This document shows, piece by piece, positions 7,300 through 15,660 of a stretch of DNA of 21,316 nt. The number at the start of each line of letters is the position of its first letter. The stretch's first letter is position 1. Made by a program: the position numbers and the translations under genes. Source of the DNA: an uncultured Colwellia sp. (GTDB lineage: Bacteria > Pseudomonadota > Gammaproteobacteria > Enterobacterales > Alteromonadaceae); the NCBI GenBank assembly GCA_913020705.1, contig CAJWBY010000070.1, positions 1 through 21,316 on the forward strand. The letters are read 5' to 3'. The notes beneath the pieces are model-generated. The model was not told the origin of the DNA. It ran no database searches and was given only the letters and a program-made list of their open reading frames with translations.

Positions 7300-7314
7300 G
7301 CAGTAGTCTACTGC
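7300..7314. promoter_or_regulatory. Perfect 7-1-7 palindrome upstream of cinA
   Basis: The 15-base sequence GCAGTAG-T-CTACTGC is a perfect inverted repeat 29 bases before the cinA ATG. A plausible -35 (TTTACA, 7266-7271) and an AT-rich -10 region around 7289-7295 lie just upstream, so the palindrome would cover the start of transcription. That is a typical repressor-operator position. It does not match the LexA box. The palindrome is observed; an operator role is inferred. Confidence 0.4.
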
Positions 7315-7343
7315 CCTATTACATTTGATTTTTGAGCTTTAAA

Positions 7344-8621
7344 ATGACTACAGCTAAAGTACACCTTCTCCTTACGGGGAATGAGTTAATGACCGGTGAT
7401 ATTGTTGACAGTAACTCGGCAATGATAGCTCAACAATGCAAATCTATTGGAATGAAAATTAGCCGGAAAGTCACTTTAGCGGATGATCTACATTTACTTG
7501 CCGATGAGATAAACACGTTAACAAAAAATGCTGACGTTTTGATTATTAATGGTGGTCTTGGACCAACGACAGATGATTTAACAGCGCAAGCATTAGCCAT
7601 AGCTTGTAACCTTCCTTTAGAGCAACATCCAACAGCATTAGCTCACTTAGAAAATTGGTGTCAGCAAAGAAACGCGCATTTAGGTAAAGCAAACCTTAAG
7701 CAAGCAATTTTGCCCAAAGGGTGCGATATAGTTGCTAATAGAGTGGGTAGCGCCGTAGGGTTTTCATTAATATTGAATGACTGCCACGTTGTTTGTACCC
7801 CTGGCGTACCCAGTGAACTAAAGATAATGCTCGAAGAGGAAATTATCCCTGCACTGGAGTCTCAATCAAGTTTCACTGCCGAAATGGATATTACTCGTTT
7901 ACAATTGTTTGGTATTGGCGAATCGACTTTACAATCAATGTTAGTAAAAGAATTTCCTCATTGGCCTAAAGAAGTAGAAGTTGGCTTTCGAGCTTCCTCT
8001 CCATTAATAGAGCTAAAATTAACGATTGAAAAGTATGTTCATTTACCATTAAAAACTCAACTTGTTGAAAAAATAAAAATATTACTTAATGATCATATCA
8101 TTGAAGAGATTAAAGAAAAGCCACGTACGTTATCCGAAATAGTATTGCAATTATGCCTACAGAAAAACTTAAAAATAACCACTGCCGAATCTTGCACAGG
8201 AGGCCTAATTGCTAGTCAATTAACCAAGGTTTCCGGTGCATCAGCTTCATTTGAAGCAGGATTTGTGACTTATTCCAATGCAATAAAAAGCAAATTATTA
8301 AATGTTAATAAGAACACCATAGAAAAGTATGGCGCAGTAAGCGAAGAAACAGTTAAAGAAATGGCTGAAGGAGCATTAGCTTCAGCAAATGCTGATTTAG
8401 TTATTGCCGTTACAGGAATTGCAGGTCCCAATGGAGGAAGTAAAGACAAACCAGTTGGTTCTGTTTGGATTGCATGGGGCAGTAGAGAAAAAATTTACTG
8501 TCATTACTTTTGCATTAAAGCCAATCGTGGCTATTTTCAGCACGCAGTTGCAGCAAGGTCACTCGACTTGTTAAGACGCTTATTAATAAAGAGTGACAAT
8601 GTACCGCTTTACTTTTCGTAA
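7344..8621 (+). CDS. cinA: CinA-family protein (NMN amidohydrolase / ADP-ribose pyrophosphatase-like)
   Basis: This is a full-length two-domain CinA protein of 425 residues. The N-terminal MoaB/MogA-like (COG1058) domain starts V-H-L-L-L-T-G-N-E-L-M-T-G-D and contains N-G-G-L-G-P-T-T-D-D (about 70-79), the metal/phosphate region of the pyrophosphatase. The C-terminal PncC-type nicotinamide-mononucleotide deamidase domain carries T-A-E-S-C-T-G-G (280-287; S283 is the expected nucleophile), Y-S-N, G-A-V-S, and G-I-A-G-P-N-G-G-S (about 358-366). It should recycle NMN to nicotinate mononucleotide in the pyridine nucleotide salvage cycle. A TTG at 7332 could add four residues, but ATG at 7344 gives the normal N-terminus. 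It is not next to recA here, unlike in many Gram-positives. A perfect palindrome lies 29 bases upstream. Confidence 0.93.
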   Translation: MTTAKVHLLLTGNELMTGDIVDSNSAMIAQQCKSIGMKISRKVTLADDLHLLADEINTLTKNADVLIINGGLGPTTDDLTAQALAIACNLPLEQHPTALAHLENWCQQRNAHLGKANLKQAILPKGCDIVANRVGSAVGFSLILNDCHVVCTPGVPSELKIMLEEEIIPALESQSSFTAEMDITRLQLFGIGESTLQSMLVKEFPHWPKEVEVGFRASSPLIELKLTIEKYVHLPLKTQLVEKIKILLNDHIIEEIKEKPRTLSEIVLQLCLQKNLKITTAESCTGGLIASQLTKVSGASASFEAGFVTYSNAIKSKLLNVNKNTIEKYGAVSEETVKEMAEGALASANADLVIAVTGIAGPNGGSKDKPVGSVWIAWGSREKIYCHYFCIKANRGYFQHAVAARSLDLLRRLLIKSDNVPLYFS

Positions 8622-8726
8622 TCGATTATAAATGTTTTATACATGTTAATTTTTGGTGTTTATCTTAAAAATATCAAAAGAAATGTCATTTTTATTGCGC
8701 CATAAATCAAAACTTTATATATTTAT

Positions 8727-8735
8727 TGGTATAAT
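8727..8735 (+). promoter_or_regulatory. Extended -10 promoter for the 8787-10836 gene pair
   Basis: The sequence TG-G-TATAAT (TG 8727-8728, hexamer 8730-8735) is a perfect extended -10 element. No good -35 is visible at 16-18 bases, consistent with extended -10 promoters. Initiation near 8742 would give a leader of about 45 bases to the TTG start at 8787. Confidence 0.6.
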
Positions 8736-8786
8736 AAACTAGAATAATAGTATTGTAGACATATTAGTGAGAGATAGGAGCATATT

Positions 8787-9113
8787 TTGATAGAAAAAAA
8801 TTTCATTATCAGTGGCCGAAATACAATCATCCACAAAATGAGAAAGTTTGATTTACTCATATTAAATGGCAATCACCCAGTAGTAGTCGTTAGTAATCGT
8901 GGTATTGGTGTTTATAAAGGTGAAGTACCGCGTAAGAAATCAGATGCTAAAAAAGCATATCAAGATGTCGTTGATGTTAGTGCTTCAGAGGTTTTTGGTG
9001 AATCAAAAACACTTATATTCATACAGGCACTTGATAATAAAGAATATAAAATAGATTATTCTAAAATCAATACAGGTTCATTCATTAAAGTTCACCAAGA
9101 AAATTACATTTAA
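8787..9113 (+). CDS. Unknown 108-residue protein upstream of FapA-like gene
   Basis: I do not recognise this protein. It is basic, has no signal peptide or membrane segment, and looks like a small alpha/beta domain, with strands such as D-L-L-I-L-N-G and V-V-V-V-S-N-R-G-I-G-V-Y. The TTG start is well supported: it is preceded by TAGGAG (8775-8780) with six bases between, and no in-frame ATG gives a sensible protein. It ends 34 bases before the FapA-like gene and shares its promoter (extended -10 at 8727), so a role linked to that protein is likely. PilZ-like or adaptor functions are conceivable, but no motif supports them. Confidence 0.7.
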   Translation: MIEKNFIISGRNTIIHKMRKFDLLILNGNHPVVVVSNRGIGVYKGEVPRKKSDAKKAYQDVVDVSASEVFGESKTLIFIQALDNKEYKIDYSKINTGSFIKVHQENYI

Positions 9114-9147
9114 TATTTTATAAGTTGTATGTTGGAGTAAATGTCGC

Positions 9148-10836
9148 GTGACACAAGCAAGTTTAGAGATCAATAAAAAAAATAATATCGACCTTGTTTT
9201 GCAACCTGTTAAAGATGCTTCTCAAATATTAGAAGTAACTATTCATGAGCTTATAGAAAAATCAGAATTTAAAAATTTATATGTTGATAATGGCAATATA
9301 AAAAATGCCATAGCAGAACTTAATAGTGTTTTAAAACCACTGCAAGCAAATAAGTCAGGTAGAGAAATAATTTACCAAGTATTAGAGCGACGAGATGCAA
9401 CCATTACTATTTCTATAGATAGTGATGAAATGTCTGCAACTGCTGAAATTACAGCAGCGCTCGGTGGAAAACATTTATCTGCTAAAGCAATCCTAAATGC
9501 AGCTCAACAATCTGGTGTTACTAAAGGTTTTACTAAAGAGCAATTGCTTAAACTTGCCCATAAAGCAGCGAAAGAGCCTGCTGGCTCAATAGTGAAAGGT
9601 GTTATAGCGCAAGGCAAAGATGCGGTAAATGGTAAAAACTCTAAAATAAAATTATTAGTGCAGAGTGCTCAAGACCGAATTTTACGTCCTAAAGAACGTG
9701 AAGACGGTAGTGTCGACATGCGTGATTTAGGTGATATTATTTGCGTAAAAGTAGGCGAACCTCTTGCTAAAAAAATACCTCTTACTGAAGGTGAAAAAGG
9801 TTTTACGGTTACAGGCTCCCCACTAGATCCTGTAGCGGGTGATGACGTTGATATGCAAGTAGGTGAAGGTACTGCTATCAGCGCAAAAAATGATAAAGTA
9901 TTAATATCCACCCTAATAGGCTTACCAAGAATCATCGAAAATGGGATGGAAGTAGACGGCGTTTACCGCATTAAAAATGTAGATGTTAGTACTGGACACA
10001 TCAAATTCGAAGGCAGTGTTATTATTGATGGTGATATCTGCGAAGGCATGAGAGTTGTTGCTACTGGCGATATATCCATTGGTGGTTTTGTTGAATCGGC
10101 CTCATTAGACGCGGGAGGCGATATTACTATAGGCAGTGGTATAATTGGGCGAAAACAAGATATAGAAGATATACCTGTTGATGACATTCAAATGAGTGTC
10201 AGTATTAAGGCTAAAGGTTCTGTTTACGCAAAATATAGTCAATATGCCGAAATATCATGTCACGACTTACGTATTGAAAATCAAATGATGCACTGCATTA
10301 TTGATGTAGAAGAAACATTATGGTTGGGGTCTGATGAGAAAGCCAATGGCAAACTGATTGCTGGCTATATTCAAGCAGGTAAATCGGTCCATGCTGGTAT
10401 GGTGGGTGCTACCGCAGGTAGTACAACTATTATCAACTTTTCTAAAAAAATTATTGGTATGAAAGAGCACATAGAGGATATTGACGCTAGATTAAAAATA
10501 GACTCAGATAAAACGACTGAATTACAACTAGCCGTAAATAAACTAAAAAAGCTTCCTAAAGATAAAGTTAATCCTGAAATGCTCAATAAATTAGTCTCAA
10601 CTTATAAATTTCATGCGAATAAAATGGGTGAAATTTTAAATGAAAAAGAAGCCTTTGAGGAAGAAATTCAAGCTTATATGACAGGTGTATTCGTAGAGGC
10701 AACTGAAAAACTATATCATGGGGTAACACTTATTGTTGGAGATTTTAATGATAATACCCGTCGAGAATATGGCCCAACAAAAATGAGTTATAGAGAAAGA
10801 AAGATTCATTTAGATCCTATCGTTCATACCCCATAA
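9148..10836 (+). CDS. FapA / DUF342 family protein (polarity factor-like)
   Basis: This is a 562-residue cytoplasmic DUF342 protein of the FapA type. The N-terminal region (about 85-260) shows family segments: M-S-A-T-A-E-I with L-G-G-K-x-L-S-A-K-A-I, and P-L-T-E-G-E-K-G-F-T-V-T-G followed by P-V-A-G-D-D-V. A glycine-rich beta-helix (about 285-435) has rungs such as I-I-D-G-D-I, V-V-A-T-G-D-I-S-I-G-G-F-V and L-D-A-G-G-D-I-T-I-G-S-G-I-I-G. A coiled coil (about 435-515) and a short basic tail follow. The GTG start has GGAG ten bases upstream (9134-9137). In Vibrio, FapA is reported to help polar flagellar assembly and to interact with EIIA-Glc; no flagellar or phosphotransferase genes are nearby here. 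The only partner is the 108-residue protein upstream. Family assignment is firm, role inferred. Confidence 0.88.
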   Translation: MTQASLEINKKNNIDLVLQPVKDASQILEVTIHELIEKSEFKNLYVDNGNIKNAIAELNSVLKPLQANKSGREIIYQVLERRDATITISIDSDEMSATAEITAALGGKHLSAKAILNAAQQSGVTKGFTKEQLLKLAHKAAKEPAGSIVKGVIAQGKDAVNGKNSKIKLLVQSAQDRILRPKEREDGSVDMRDLGDIICVKVGEPLAKKIPLTEGEKGFTVTGSPLDPVAGDDVDMQVGEGTAISAKNDKVLISTLIGLPRIIENGMEVDGVYRIKNVDVSTGHIKFEGSVIIDGDICEGMRVVATGDISIGGFVESASLDAGGDITIGSGIIGRKQDIEDIPVDDIQMSVSIKAKGSVYAKYSQYAEISCHDLRIENQMMHCIIDVEETLWLGSDEKANGKLIAGYIQAGKSVHAGMVGATAGSTTIINFSKKIIGMKEHIEDIDARLKIDSDKTTELQLAVNKLKKLPKDKVNPEMLNKLVSTYKFHANKMGEILNEKEAFEEEIQAYMTGVFVEATEKLYHGVTLIVGDFNDNTRREYGPTKMSYRERKIHLDPIVHTP

Positions 10837-10885
10837 ATTACTTATACTATTTTATAATATTCATTTCCATTACTCTGGATTATCG

Positions 10886-11659
10886 ATGAAAATTCTCACT
10901 TATTCCTTTATTTTTACTAGCCTAATGGCTAGTAATGTTAATGCTCAACAATGTGATATTAACTTTAATTACGGTGTTGTGATTAACCCTTCTCATCTAC
11001 GTATAATGCAAAAAAGCCAAACTTTCGTTCAAATAAATAATGATAAACAGCTATTTATTAGAGGACGAGAAGTTTCTCTAAATGAGGAGCAAATAAATTT
11101 AATAAATCAATACAGCCAAGGTATTCGTAAACAAGTTCCTGAAATAGTAGATATTGCCATTGAAGGTGTTGATATTGGCCTAAAAGCGGTAAATAAAGTT
11201 ATTGCAGGTTTAACCGGAGAGAACAGTGCTTCACATCAAAAAATTCAAGAACGATTTGATGAAATGCAATATCGGCTTCGCGAACGCTTTAATCATAGTG
11301 ATACCAACTATTACATTGCCTCACAGGACTTTGATGATTTTGATGATATCTTTGCCGGTGCGTTCGAACAAGAAATAGAAAGTATTGTCACTGAATCCAT
11401 TGGGACTATTCTAATGGCTGTTGGTGAAGCCATGACAACTAATGAAGAGCGTAGTAGTGAGCAGCGAGTAGAAGCTTTTGATCAACGTATAAAAGGTATG
11501 GAAAAAGGCTTACATCTTGAAATTGAACCAAAAGCACAAGAAATAGAATTAAAAGCGGCACAATTTTGCGAAAATTTGAAAAAGTTGGACCAGCTTGAGT
11601 TAACTTTACAGCAAAGTATTAATCAGCTCAGCGAATTCGATTTGATAGAGACTAAATAA
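10886..11659 (+). CDS. YggN-like DUF2884 periplasmic protein
   Basis: This is an exported protein of 257 residues with a signal peptide (M-K-I-L-T-Y-S-F, hydrophobic core, cleavage probably after N-V-N-A, about residue 20). It belongs to the DUF2884/YggN family: the mature part begins Q-Q-C-D-I-N-F-N-Y-G-V-V-I, with strands giving way to long amphipathic helices such as Y-S-Q-G-I-R-K-Q-V-P-E-I-V-D-I-A-I-E-G-V. The C-terminal third is helical and charged. Two cysteines (C23 and one in the A-Q-F-C-E-N segment) could form a disulphide in the periplasm. It follows the FapA-like gene by 49 bases on the same strand, so cotranscription is possible. A bidirectional terminator lies downstream at 11868. 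The family has no established biochemical function. Confidence 0.82.
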   Translation: MKILTYSFIFTSLMASNVNAQQCDINFNYGVVINPSHLRIMQKSQTFVQINNDKQLFIRGREVSLNEEQINLINQYSQGIRKQVPEIVDIAIEGVDIGLKAVNKVIAGLTGENSASHQKIQERFDEMQYRLRERFNHSDTNYYIASQDFDDFDDIFAGAFEQEIESIVTESIGTILMAVGEAMTTNEERSSEQRVEAFDQRIKGMEKGLHLEIEPKAQEIELKAAQFCENLKKLDQLELTLQQSINQLSEFDLIETK

Positions 11660-11725
11660 AACGCCCCTTATTTATTGACTAAATATTAGTATGACTAGTG
11701 ATGACTTTTGAACATCGTCACTCAT

Positions 11726-11860
11726 TCACATCCATGTGACCGTGACATTGCCTGCATGGATGCAGGTACTTATGATTTGTCTGGAACTAAAATCATGACC
11801 GTTGACGTGCAGGGATGCACTAATGCCTTGAAAGACAGGATGTCTGAGAAAGGCCATCCT
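11726..11860. repeat. Cluster of short hairpins with GGA loops (dispersed palindrome type)
   Basis: Four short inverted repeats occur in a row in the spacer between the YggN-like gene and ETF-QO: TCACA-TCCA-TGTGA (11726-11739), CCTGCA-TGGA-TGCAGG (11751-11766), GTGCA-GGGA-TGCAC (11807-11820) and AGACA-GGA-TGTCT (11833-11845). A longer pairing between AGGATG (11837-11842) and CATCCT (11855-11860) is also possible. The loops share N-GGA (or its complement) although the stem sequences differ. The same architecture recurs at 20944-21000. The cluster looks like a member of a dispersed intergenic palindrome (REP/BIME-like) family; copy number elsewhere is unknown. Confidence 0.6.
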
Positions 11861-11867
11861 GAACATA

Positions 11868-11891
11868 AAAAGCCTGCATAAGCAGGCTTTT
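11868..11891. terminator. Bidirectional terminator between YggN-like gene and ETF-QO
   Basis: A 10-bp stem with A-tract on one side and T-tract on the other (11868-11877 pairs with 11882-11891, loop ATAA; core GCCTGC/GCAGGC) lies 24 bases from the ETF-QO stop. It can end transcription from both convergent genes. Confidence 0.85.
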
Positions 11892-11915
11892 CTATATGAT
11901 TAAAAACATATTAAA

Positions 11916-13565
11916 TTACATGTTAGGGTAATTTGGTCCGCCGGTACCTTCTGGTGTAACCCAAGTAATGTTTTGGCTTGGATCTTTAATATCACAAGTT
12001 TTACAATGAATACAATTCTGCGCATTAATGACTAATTTATCGCCTTCTTCTGTCGCTTCAATCTCATACACACCTGCAGGACAATAACGTTGAGCAGGCT
12101 CAGCGTATTTAGTTAAGTTAACTGAGATAGGAATACCAGCATCCGCAAGTTTCAAATGACAAGGTTGCTCTTCTTCATGATTAGTATTTGACAGAAATAC
12201 AGACGTTAACTTGTCAAAGCTAAGTTTATTATCAGGTTTAGGATAATTAATTACAGCAACTTCAGATGCTAATTTTAGCTGCTCATGATCTAACCTGTCA
12301 TCTTTGAAATTAAATGGTAATTTACCATTGAAGATGTTTTGATCAAGTGTGTTATATGCACCGCCTAATGTCATACCAAACTTATGCATAACAGCGCCAA
12401 AATTACGTGTGTTATATAATTCGTCATATAACCAAGATGATTTAAAGCTTTCAGTATAATGTGTTAAATCTTTACCACCTTCATCACCTGATGCTATTGC
12501 TTGAAAGATACTTTCAGCGGCTAACATACCTGACTTCATCGCAGTGTGATTGCCTTTGATCTTTGCAAAATTAATAGTTCCTGCATCACAACCAACAATA
12601 ATACCGCCTGGCATTGTCATTTTAGGTAATGAGTTAAATCCGCCTTTTGCCATAGCTCGTGCGCCATAAGAAACACGTTTGCCGCCTTCGAGATATTGAC
12701 TAATTTTAGGATGATGCTTATAACGCTGAAATTCATCAAACGGGCTTAAATGTGGATTGCTATAATTCAAATCAATAATCAAACCTACAAATACTTGATT
12801 GTTTTCTGCATGGTATAAGTAACCACCACCTGTTGTGCCTTTATCTAAAGGCCAGCCAGCCGTATGAACAACAAGACCTTCTTGATGTTTCGCTGGGTCA
12901 ATATCCCAGATTTCTTTAAAACCTATACCATAATGTTGAGGTGATTTACCTTCATCAAGGTTAAATTTACTGATCAACTCTTTACCTAAGTGACCTCGAC
13001 AACCTTCAGCAAATACAGTGTATTTAGCACGTAATTCCATACCAGGAACAAAGGAATCTTTTTCTTTACCGTTAACATCTAAACCCATGTCACCCGTAAG
13101 AATACCAGCAACACTACCATCATCATTATAAAGAACTTCATGCGCAGGAAAACCAGGGAAGATTTCAACGCCTAATTCTTCAGCTTGTTCAGCTAACCAA
13201 CGACAAACATTACCCATACTGGCAATGTAGTTCCCATCATTGTGCATAGTTTTTGGTACAGAGAAGTTAGGTAATTTGATACCGTTACTCTCACTATTGA
13301 GTAAATAAATATCGTCGCCAGTAACTTTTGTTTTTAGCGGTGCTCCTTTTTCCTGCCAATCTGGAAATAATTCATTTAGCGCTCTTGGTTCAAAAACCGC
13401 TCCCGATAAAATATGAGCACCAACTTCTGAGCCCTTCTCAACAACACAGACCATAAGTTCTTGGTCTTTTTCTTTTGCTAGCTGCATCAAACGACAAGCT
13501 GTTGCTAAACCAGACGGACCAGCACCAACAATTACAACGTCAAAATCCATCGATTCGCGTTCCAT
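11916..13565 (-). CDS. Electron transfer flavoprotein-ubiquinone oxidoreductase (ETF-QO)
   Basis: This monotopic inner-membrane flavoprotein passes electrons from reduced ETF to ubiquinone. The 549-residue protein has the FAD-binding G-A-G-P-S-G at residues 14-19 after M-E-R-E-S-M-D-F-D-V-V-I-V. The quinone/membrane-contact middle region follows, and the C-terminal [4Fe-4S] domain has four cysteines: C495 in Y-C-P-A-G-V-Y, then C518, C521 and C524 in C-I-H-C-K-T-C-D-I-K. ATG at 13565 is the better start, because GGGGAAG lies just before it; a TTG at 13577 would add four residues and swallow this ribosome binding site. It is divergent from etfBA, which encodes its electron donor. Two tandem PsrA-type palindromes 34-68 bases upstream of the start suggest fatty-acid-responsive repression. 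Confidence 0.95.
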   Translation of the reverse strand: MERESMDFDVVIVGAGPSGLATACRLMQLAKEKDQELMVCVVEKGSEVGAHILSGAVFEPRALNELFPDWQEKGAPLKTKVTGDDIYLLNSESNGIKLPNFSVPKTMHNDGNYIASMGNVCRWLAEQAEELGVEIFPGFPAHEVLYNDDGSVAGILTGDMGLDVNGKEKDSFVPGMELRAKYTVFAEGCRGHLGKELISKFNLDEGKSPQHYGIGFKEIWDIDPAKHQEGLVVHTAGWPLDKGTTGGGYLYHAENNQVFVGLIIDLNYSNPHLSPFDEFQRYKHHPKISQYLEGGKRVSYGARAMAKGGFNSLPKMTMPGGIIVGCDAGTINFAKIKGNHTAMKSGMLAAESIFQAIASGDEGGKDLTHYTESFKSSWLYDELYNTRNFGAVMHKFGMTLGGAYNTLDQNIFNGKLPFNFKDDRLDHEQLKLASEVAVINYPKPDNKLSFDKLTSVFLSNTNHEEEQPCHLKLADAGIPISVNLTKYAEPAQRYCPAGVYEIEATEEGDKLVINAQNCIHCKTCDIKDPSQNITWVTPEGTGGPNYPNM

Positions 13566-13598
13566 AAACTTCCCCAAAAAATATTCATTGAAATAAAA

Positions 13599-13633
13599 TC
13601 AAACACTCGTTTGATTTTCAAACACCTGTTTGA
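13599..13633. promoter_or_regulatory. Two tandem PsrA-type operators (TCAAAC-N4-GTTTGA)
   Basis: Two perfect 16-base palindromes, TCAAAC-N4-GTTTGA, occupy 13599-13614 and 13618-13633, with centres 19 bases apart. They match the published consensus for PsrA, a TetR-family repressor of fatty acid oxidation genes (CAAAC-N2-4-GTTTG), whose regulon in several gammaproteobacteria includes etf genes. They lie between a possible minus-strand -10 hexamer (TATAAT, 13650 to 13645) and the ETF-QO start, so a bound repressor would block that gene. etfB begins 240 bases away on the other side. Confidence 0.75.
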
Positions 13634-13644
13634 TAATATCACTC

Positions 13645-13650
13645 ATTATA
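13645..13650 (-). promoter_or_regulatory. Candidate -10 hexamer for ETF-QO
   Basis: The minus strand reads a perfect TATAAT here, about 80 bases upstream of the ETF-QO ATG and 12 bases beyond the outer PsrA-type palindrome. No convincing -35 is visible at 16-18 bases. Initiation near 13638 would put both palindromes at the start of the transcript. Confidence 0.35.
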
Positions 13651-13873
13651 GATATTTTGTCCATAAATACTATCTTCTATTTTAAAGATTATGTGACAAA
13701 AGCTATTTAAGCTCAATTTATCAGAGACAACCGCTTTATTACGTTGACGTTCACGTACTCTAGTATTAGTCTGTCGAGCAATAATTACAAATATTTGCTA
13801 ATGTTAGTGTAGTAACAATAACGTTAGCTTAACTATATAAATACAAACACAACAAACGCAATCAGAGGCAACG

Positions 13874-14626
13874 ATGAAAGTATTAGTACCTATCAAACGT
13901 GTTATTGACTATAACGTCAAAGTTCGCGTAAAAGCAGACAATTCAAATGTTGATCTTGCTAATGTAAAAATGGCAATTAACCCTTTTTGTGAGATCGCCG
14001 TAGAAGAAGCGGTTCGTTTAAAAGAAGCAGGAATAGCAACTGAAGTTATTGCGGTTACTGTTGGTGATAAGGCTTCCCAAGAACAGTTAAGAACAGCTTT
14101 AGCATTAGGTGCAGATCGCGCTATTCAAATCGAAACAGATGAGAAATTAGACGCACTTAATATTGCAAAGCTTTTACAAAAGATTGTTGAAGAAGAACAA
14201 CCACAATTAGTTATTTTAGGTAAACAATCTATTGATAGCGATAACAACCAAACTGGTCAAATGCTTGCTGCATTAACAGGTATGGCTCAAGGTACTTTCG
14301 CATCAGAAGTCAAAGTAGATGGCGATACAGTTAACGTTACACGTGAAGTTGATAGTGGTTTACAAACTATCTCACTTAAGTTACCTGCAATTGTAACGAC
14401 TGATTTACGTTTAAATGAACCACGTTATGCATCATTACCTAATATAATGAAAGCAAAACGTAAGCCATTAGTCGTAAAACCTGCTGCAGACTTTGGTATT
14501 GATTTAAGCCCACGTTCAACATTATTGAAAGTCACACCTCCTGCTGAACGTAAAGCCGGTATTGTAGTAGACAGTGTTGATACGTTAATTGAAAAATTAA
14601 AGAATGAAGCGAAGGTGATCTCATGA
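13874..14626 (+). CDS. etfB: Electron transfer flavoprotein beta subunit
   Basis: EtfB is the small subunit of the ETF heterodimer, which accepts electrons from acyl-CoA and related dehydrogenases. The protein has 250 residues, normal for group I EtfB. It starts [19 protein letters not shown] and keeps [12 protein letters not shown]-x-D-R-A-I and [17 protein letters not shown], plus the EtfB signature V-T-R-E-V-D-S-G near residue 156. AGAGG precedes the ATG by about seven bases. The gene overlaps etfA by four bases (ATGA, 14623-14626), which enforces coupled synthesis of the subunits. It is divergent from ETF-QO. Confidence 0.96.
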   Translation: MKVLVPIKRVIDYNVKVRVKADNSNVDLANVKMAINPFCEIAVEEAVRLKEAGIATEVIAVTVGDKASQEQLRTALALGADRAIQIETDEKLDALNIAKLLQKIVEEEQPQLVILGKQSIDSDNNQTGQMLAALTGMAQGTFASEVKVDGDTVNVTREVDSGLQTISLKLPAIVTTDLRLNEPRYASLPNIMKAKRKPLVVKPAADFGIDLSPRSTLLKVTPPAERKAGIVVDSVDTLIEKLKNEAKVIS

Positions 14627-15549
14627 GTATTTTAGTATTTGCTGAACATGATAACAGCACATTAAAAGCCGATACGCTTAAAACCGTTGCAGCAGCTCAA
14701 GCAATTGGTGGAGATATTCATCTTTTAGTTGCGGGTAGCAATTGTCAAAGCATTGCACAAGAAGCTGCAAAAGTTAACGGCGTAACCAAAGTACTTGTTG
14801 CAGATAATGCAGCTTACGAACATCAATTGGCTGAAAACATTAGTTTGTTGGTTACTGAACTTGCTGCGGATTACAATCATATTTTAGCTACAGCGTTAAC
14901 AACAGGTAAGAACTTCATGCCTCGTGTTGCCGCATTATTAGATGTTGCGCAAATTTCAGATATCATTGCTGTAGAAAGTGCTGATACATTTGTTCGCCCT
15001 ATCTATGCGGGTAACGCTATTGCAACAGTAAAAAGTTTAGACAGCAAAAAAGTGATTACTGTACGTCCTACAGGTTTTGATCCAGTTGCCGCTGACGGAA
15101 GTGCTGAAATTGTTGCATTAGATTCAGTAAAAGATGCAGGTATATCATCTCACGTAAATGATGAACTATCAGTATCAGAACGCCCAGATTTAGGCGCAGC
15201 AAGTGTCGTTATATCAGGCGGTCGTGGTATGCAAAATGGCGATAACTTCAAATTACTTGAAGGTATTGCAGATAAACTTGGTGCTGCAATTGGTGCATCA
15301 CGAGCAGCTGTTGATGCTGGCTTTGTTCCAAACGATATGCAAGTTGGCCAAACAGGTAAGATTGTTGCACCAGACTTATATATTGCAGTAGGTATCAGTG
15401 GAGCCATTCAACATTTAGCGGGTATGAAAGACTCTAAGATCATTGTTGCGATCAACAAAGATGCTGAAGCACCTATCTTCCAGGTAGCTGATTACGGTAT
15501 TGTTGGTGATTTATTTGATGTATTGCCAGAACTTGAAGGTAAACTTTAA
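14623..15549 (+). CDS. etfA: Electron transfer flavoprotein alpha subunit
   Basis: EtfA is the FAD-binding large subunit of ETF. The 308-residue protein shows a Rossmann-like N-terminal domain (M-S-I-L-V-F-A-E-H) and the conserved C-terminal FAD domain: S-G-G-R-G (198-202), S-R near 226-227, Q-V-G-Q-T-G-K (240-246) and G-I-S-G-A-I-Q-H (257-264). The later segment [16 protein letters not shown] is also typical. Its start overlaps the etfB stop (ATGA). A strong terminator follows 44 bases after the stop codon, so etfBA is a two-gene operon. With ETF-QO across the divergent promoter region, this window carries the complete route from flavin dehydrogenases to quinone. Confidence 0.97.
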   Translation: MSILVFAEHDNSTLKADTLKTVAAAQAIGGDIHLLVAGSNCQSIAQEAAKVNGVTKVLVADNAAYEHQLAENISLLVTELAADYNHILATALTTGKNFMPRVAALLDVAQISDIIAVESADTFVRPIYAGNAIATVKSLDSKKVITVRPTGFDPVAADGSAEIVALDSVKDAGISSHVNDELSVSERPDLGAASVVISGGRGMQNGDNFKLLEGIADKLGAAIGASRAAVDAGFVPNDMQVGQTGKIVAPDLYIAVGISGAIQHLAGMKDSKIIVAINKDAEAPIFQVADYGIVGDLFDVLPELEGKL

Positions 15550-15592
15550 ACGATAACGTTTTCAGACTTATTTTCTAGCGTATTCTAGGTAT

Positions 15593-15620
15593 AATAAAGC
15601 CACTTTTCAGTGGCTTTATT
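15593..15620 (+). terminator. Rho-independent terminator of etfBA
   Basis: A 12-bp perfect stem (15593-15604 with 15609-15620) around a TTTC loop, core AAGCCACT/AGTGGCTT, is followed by a T run. It closes the etfBA operon and separates it from the YciH gene. Confidence 0.9.
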
Positions 15621-15660
15621 TTTATCTTAAATTTAGCAATTGTGTTGATTAAATAGTGGT

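Noticed and set aside
11726..11860. CRISPR array or attC-like integron sites
   Set aside because: The arms differ from repeat to repeat, spacing is irregular, and no cas or integrase gene is present.
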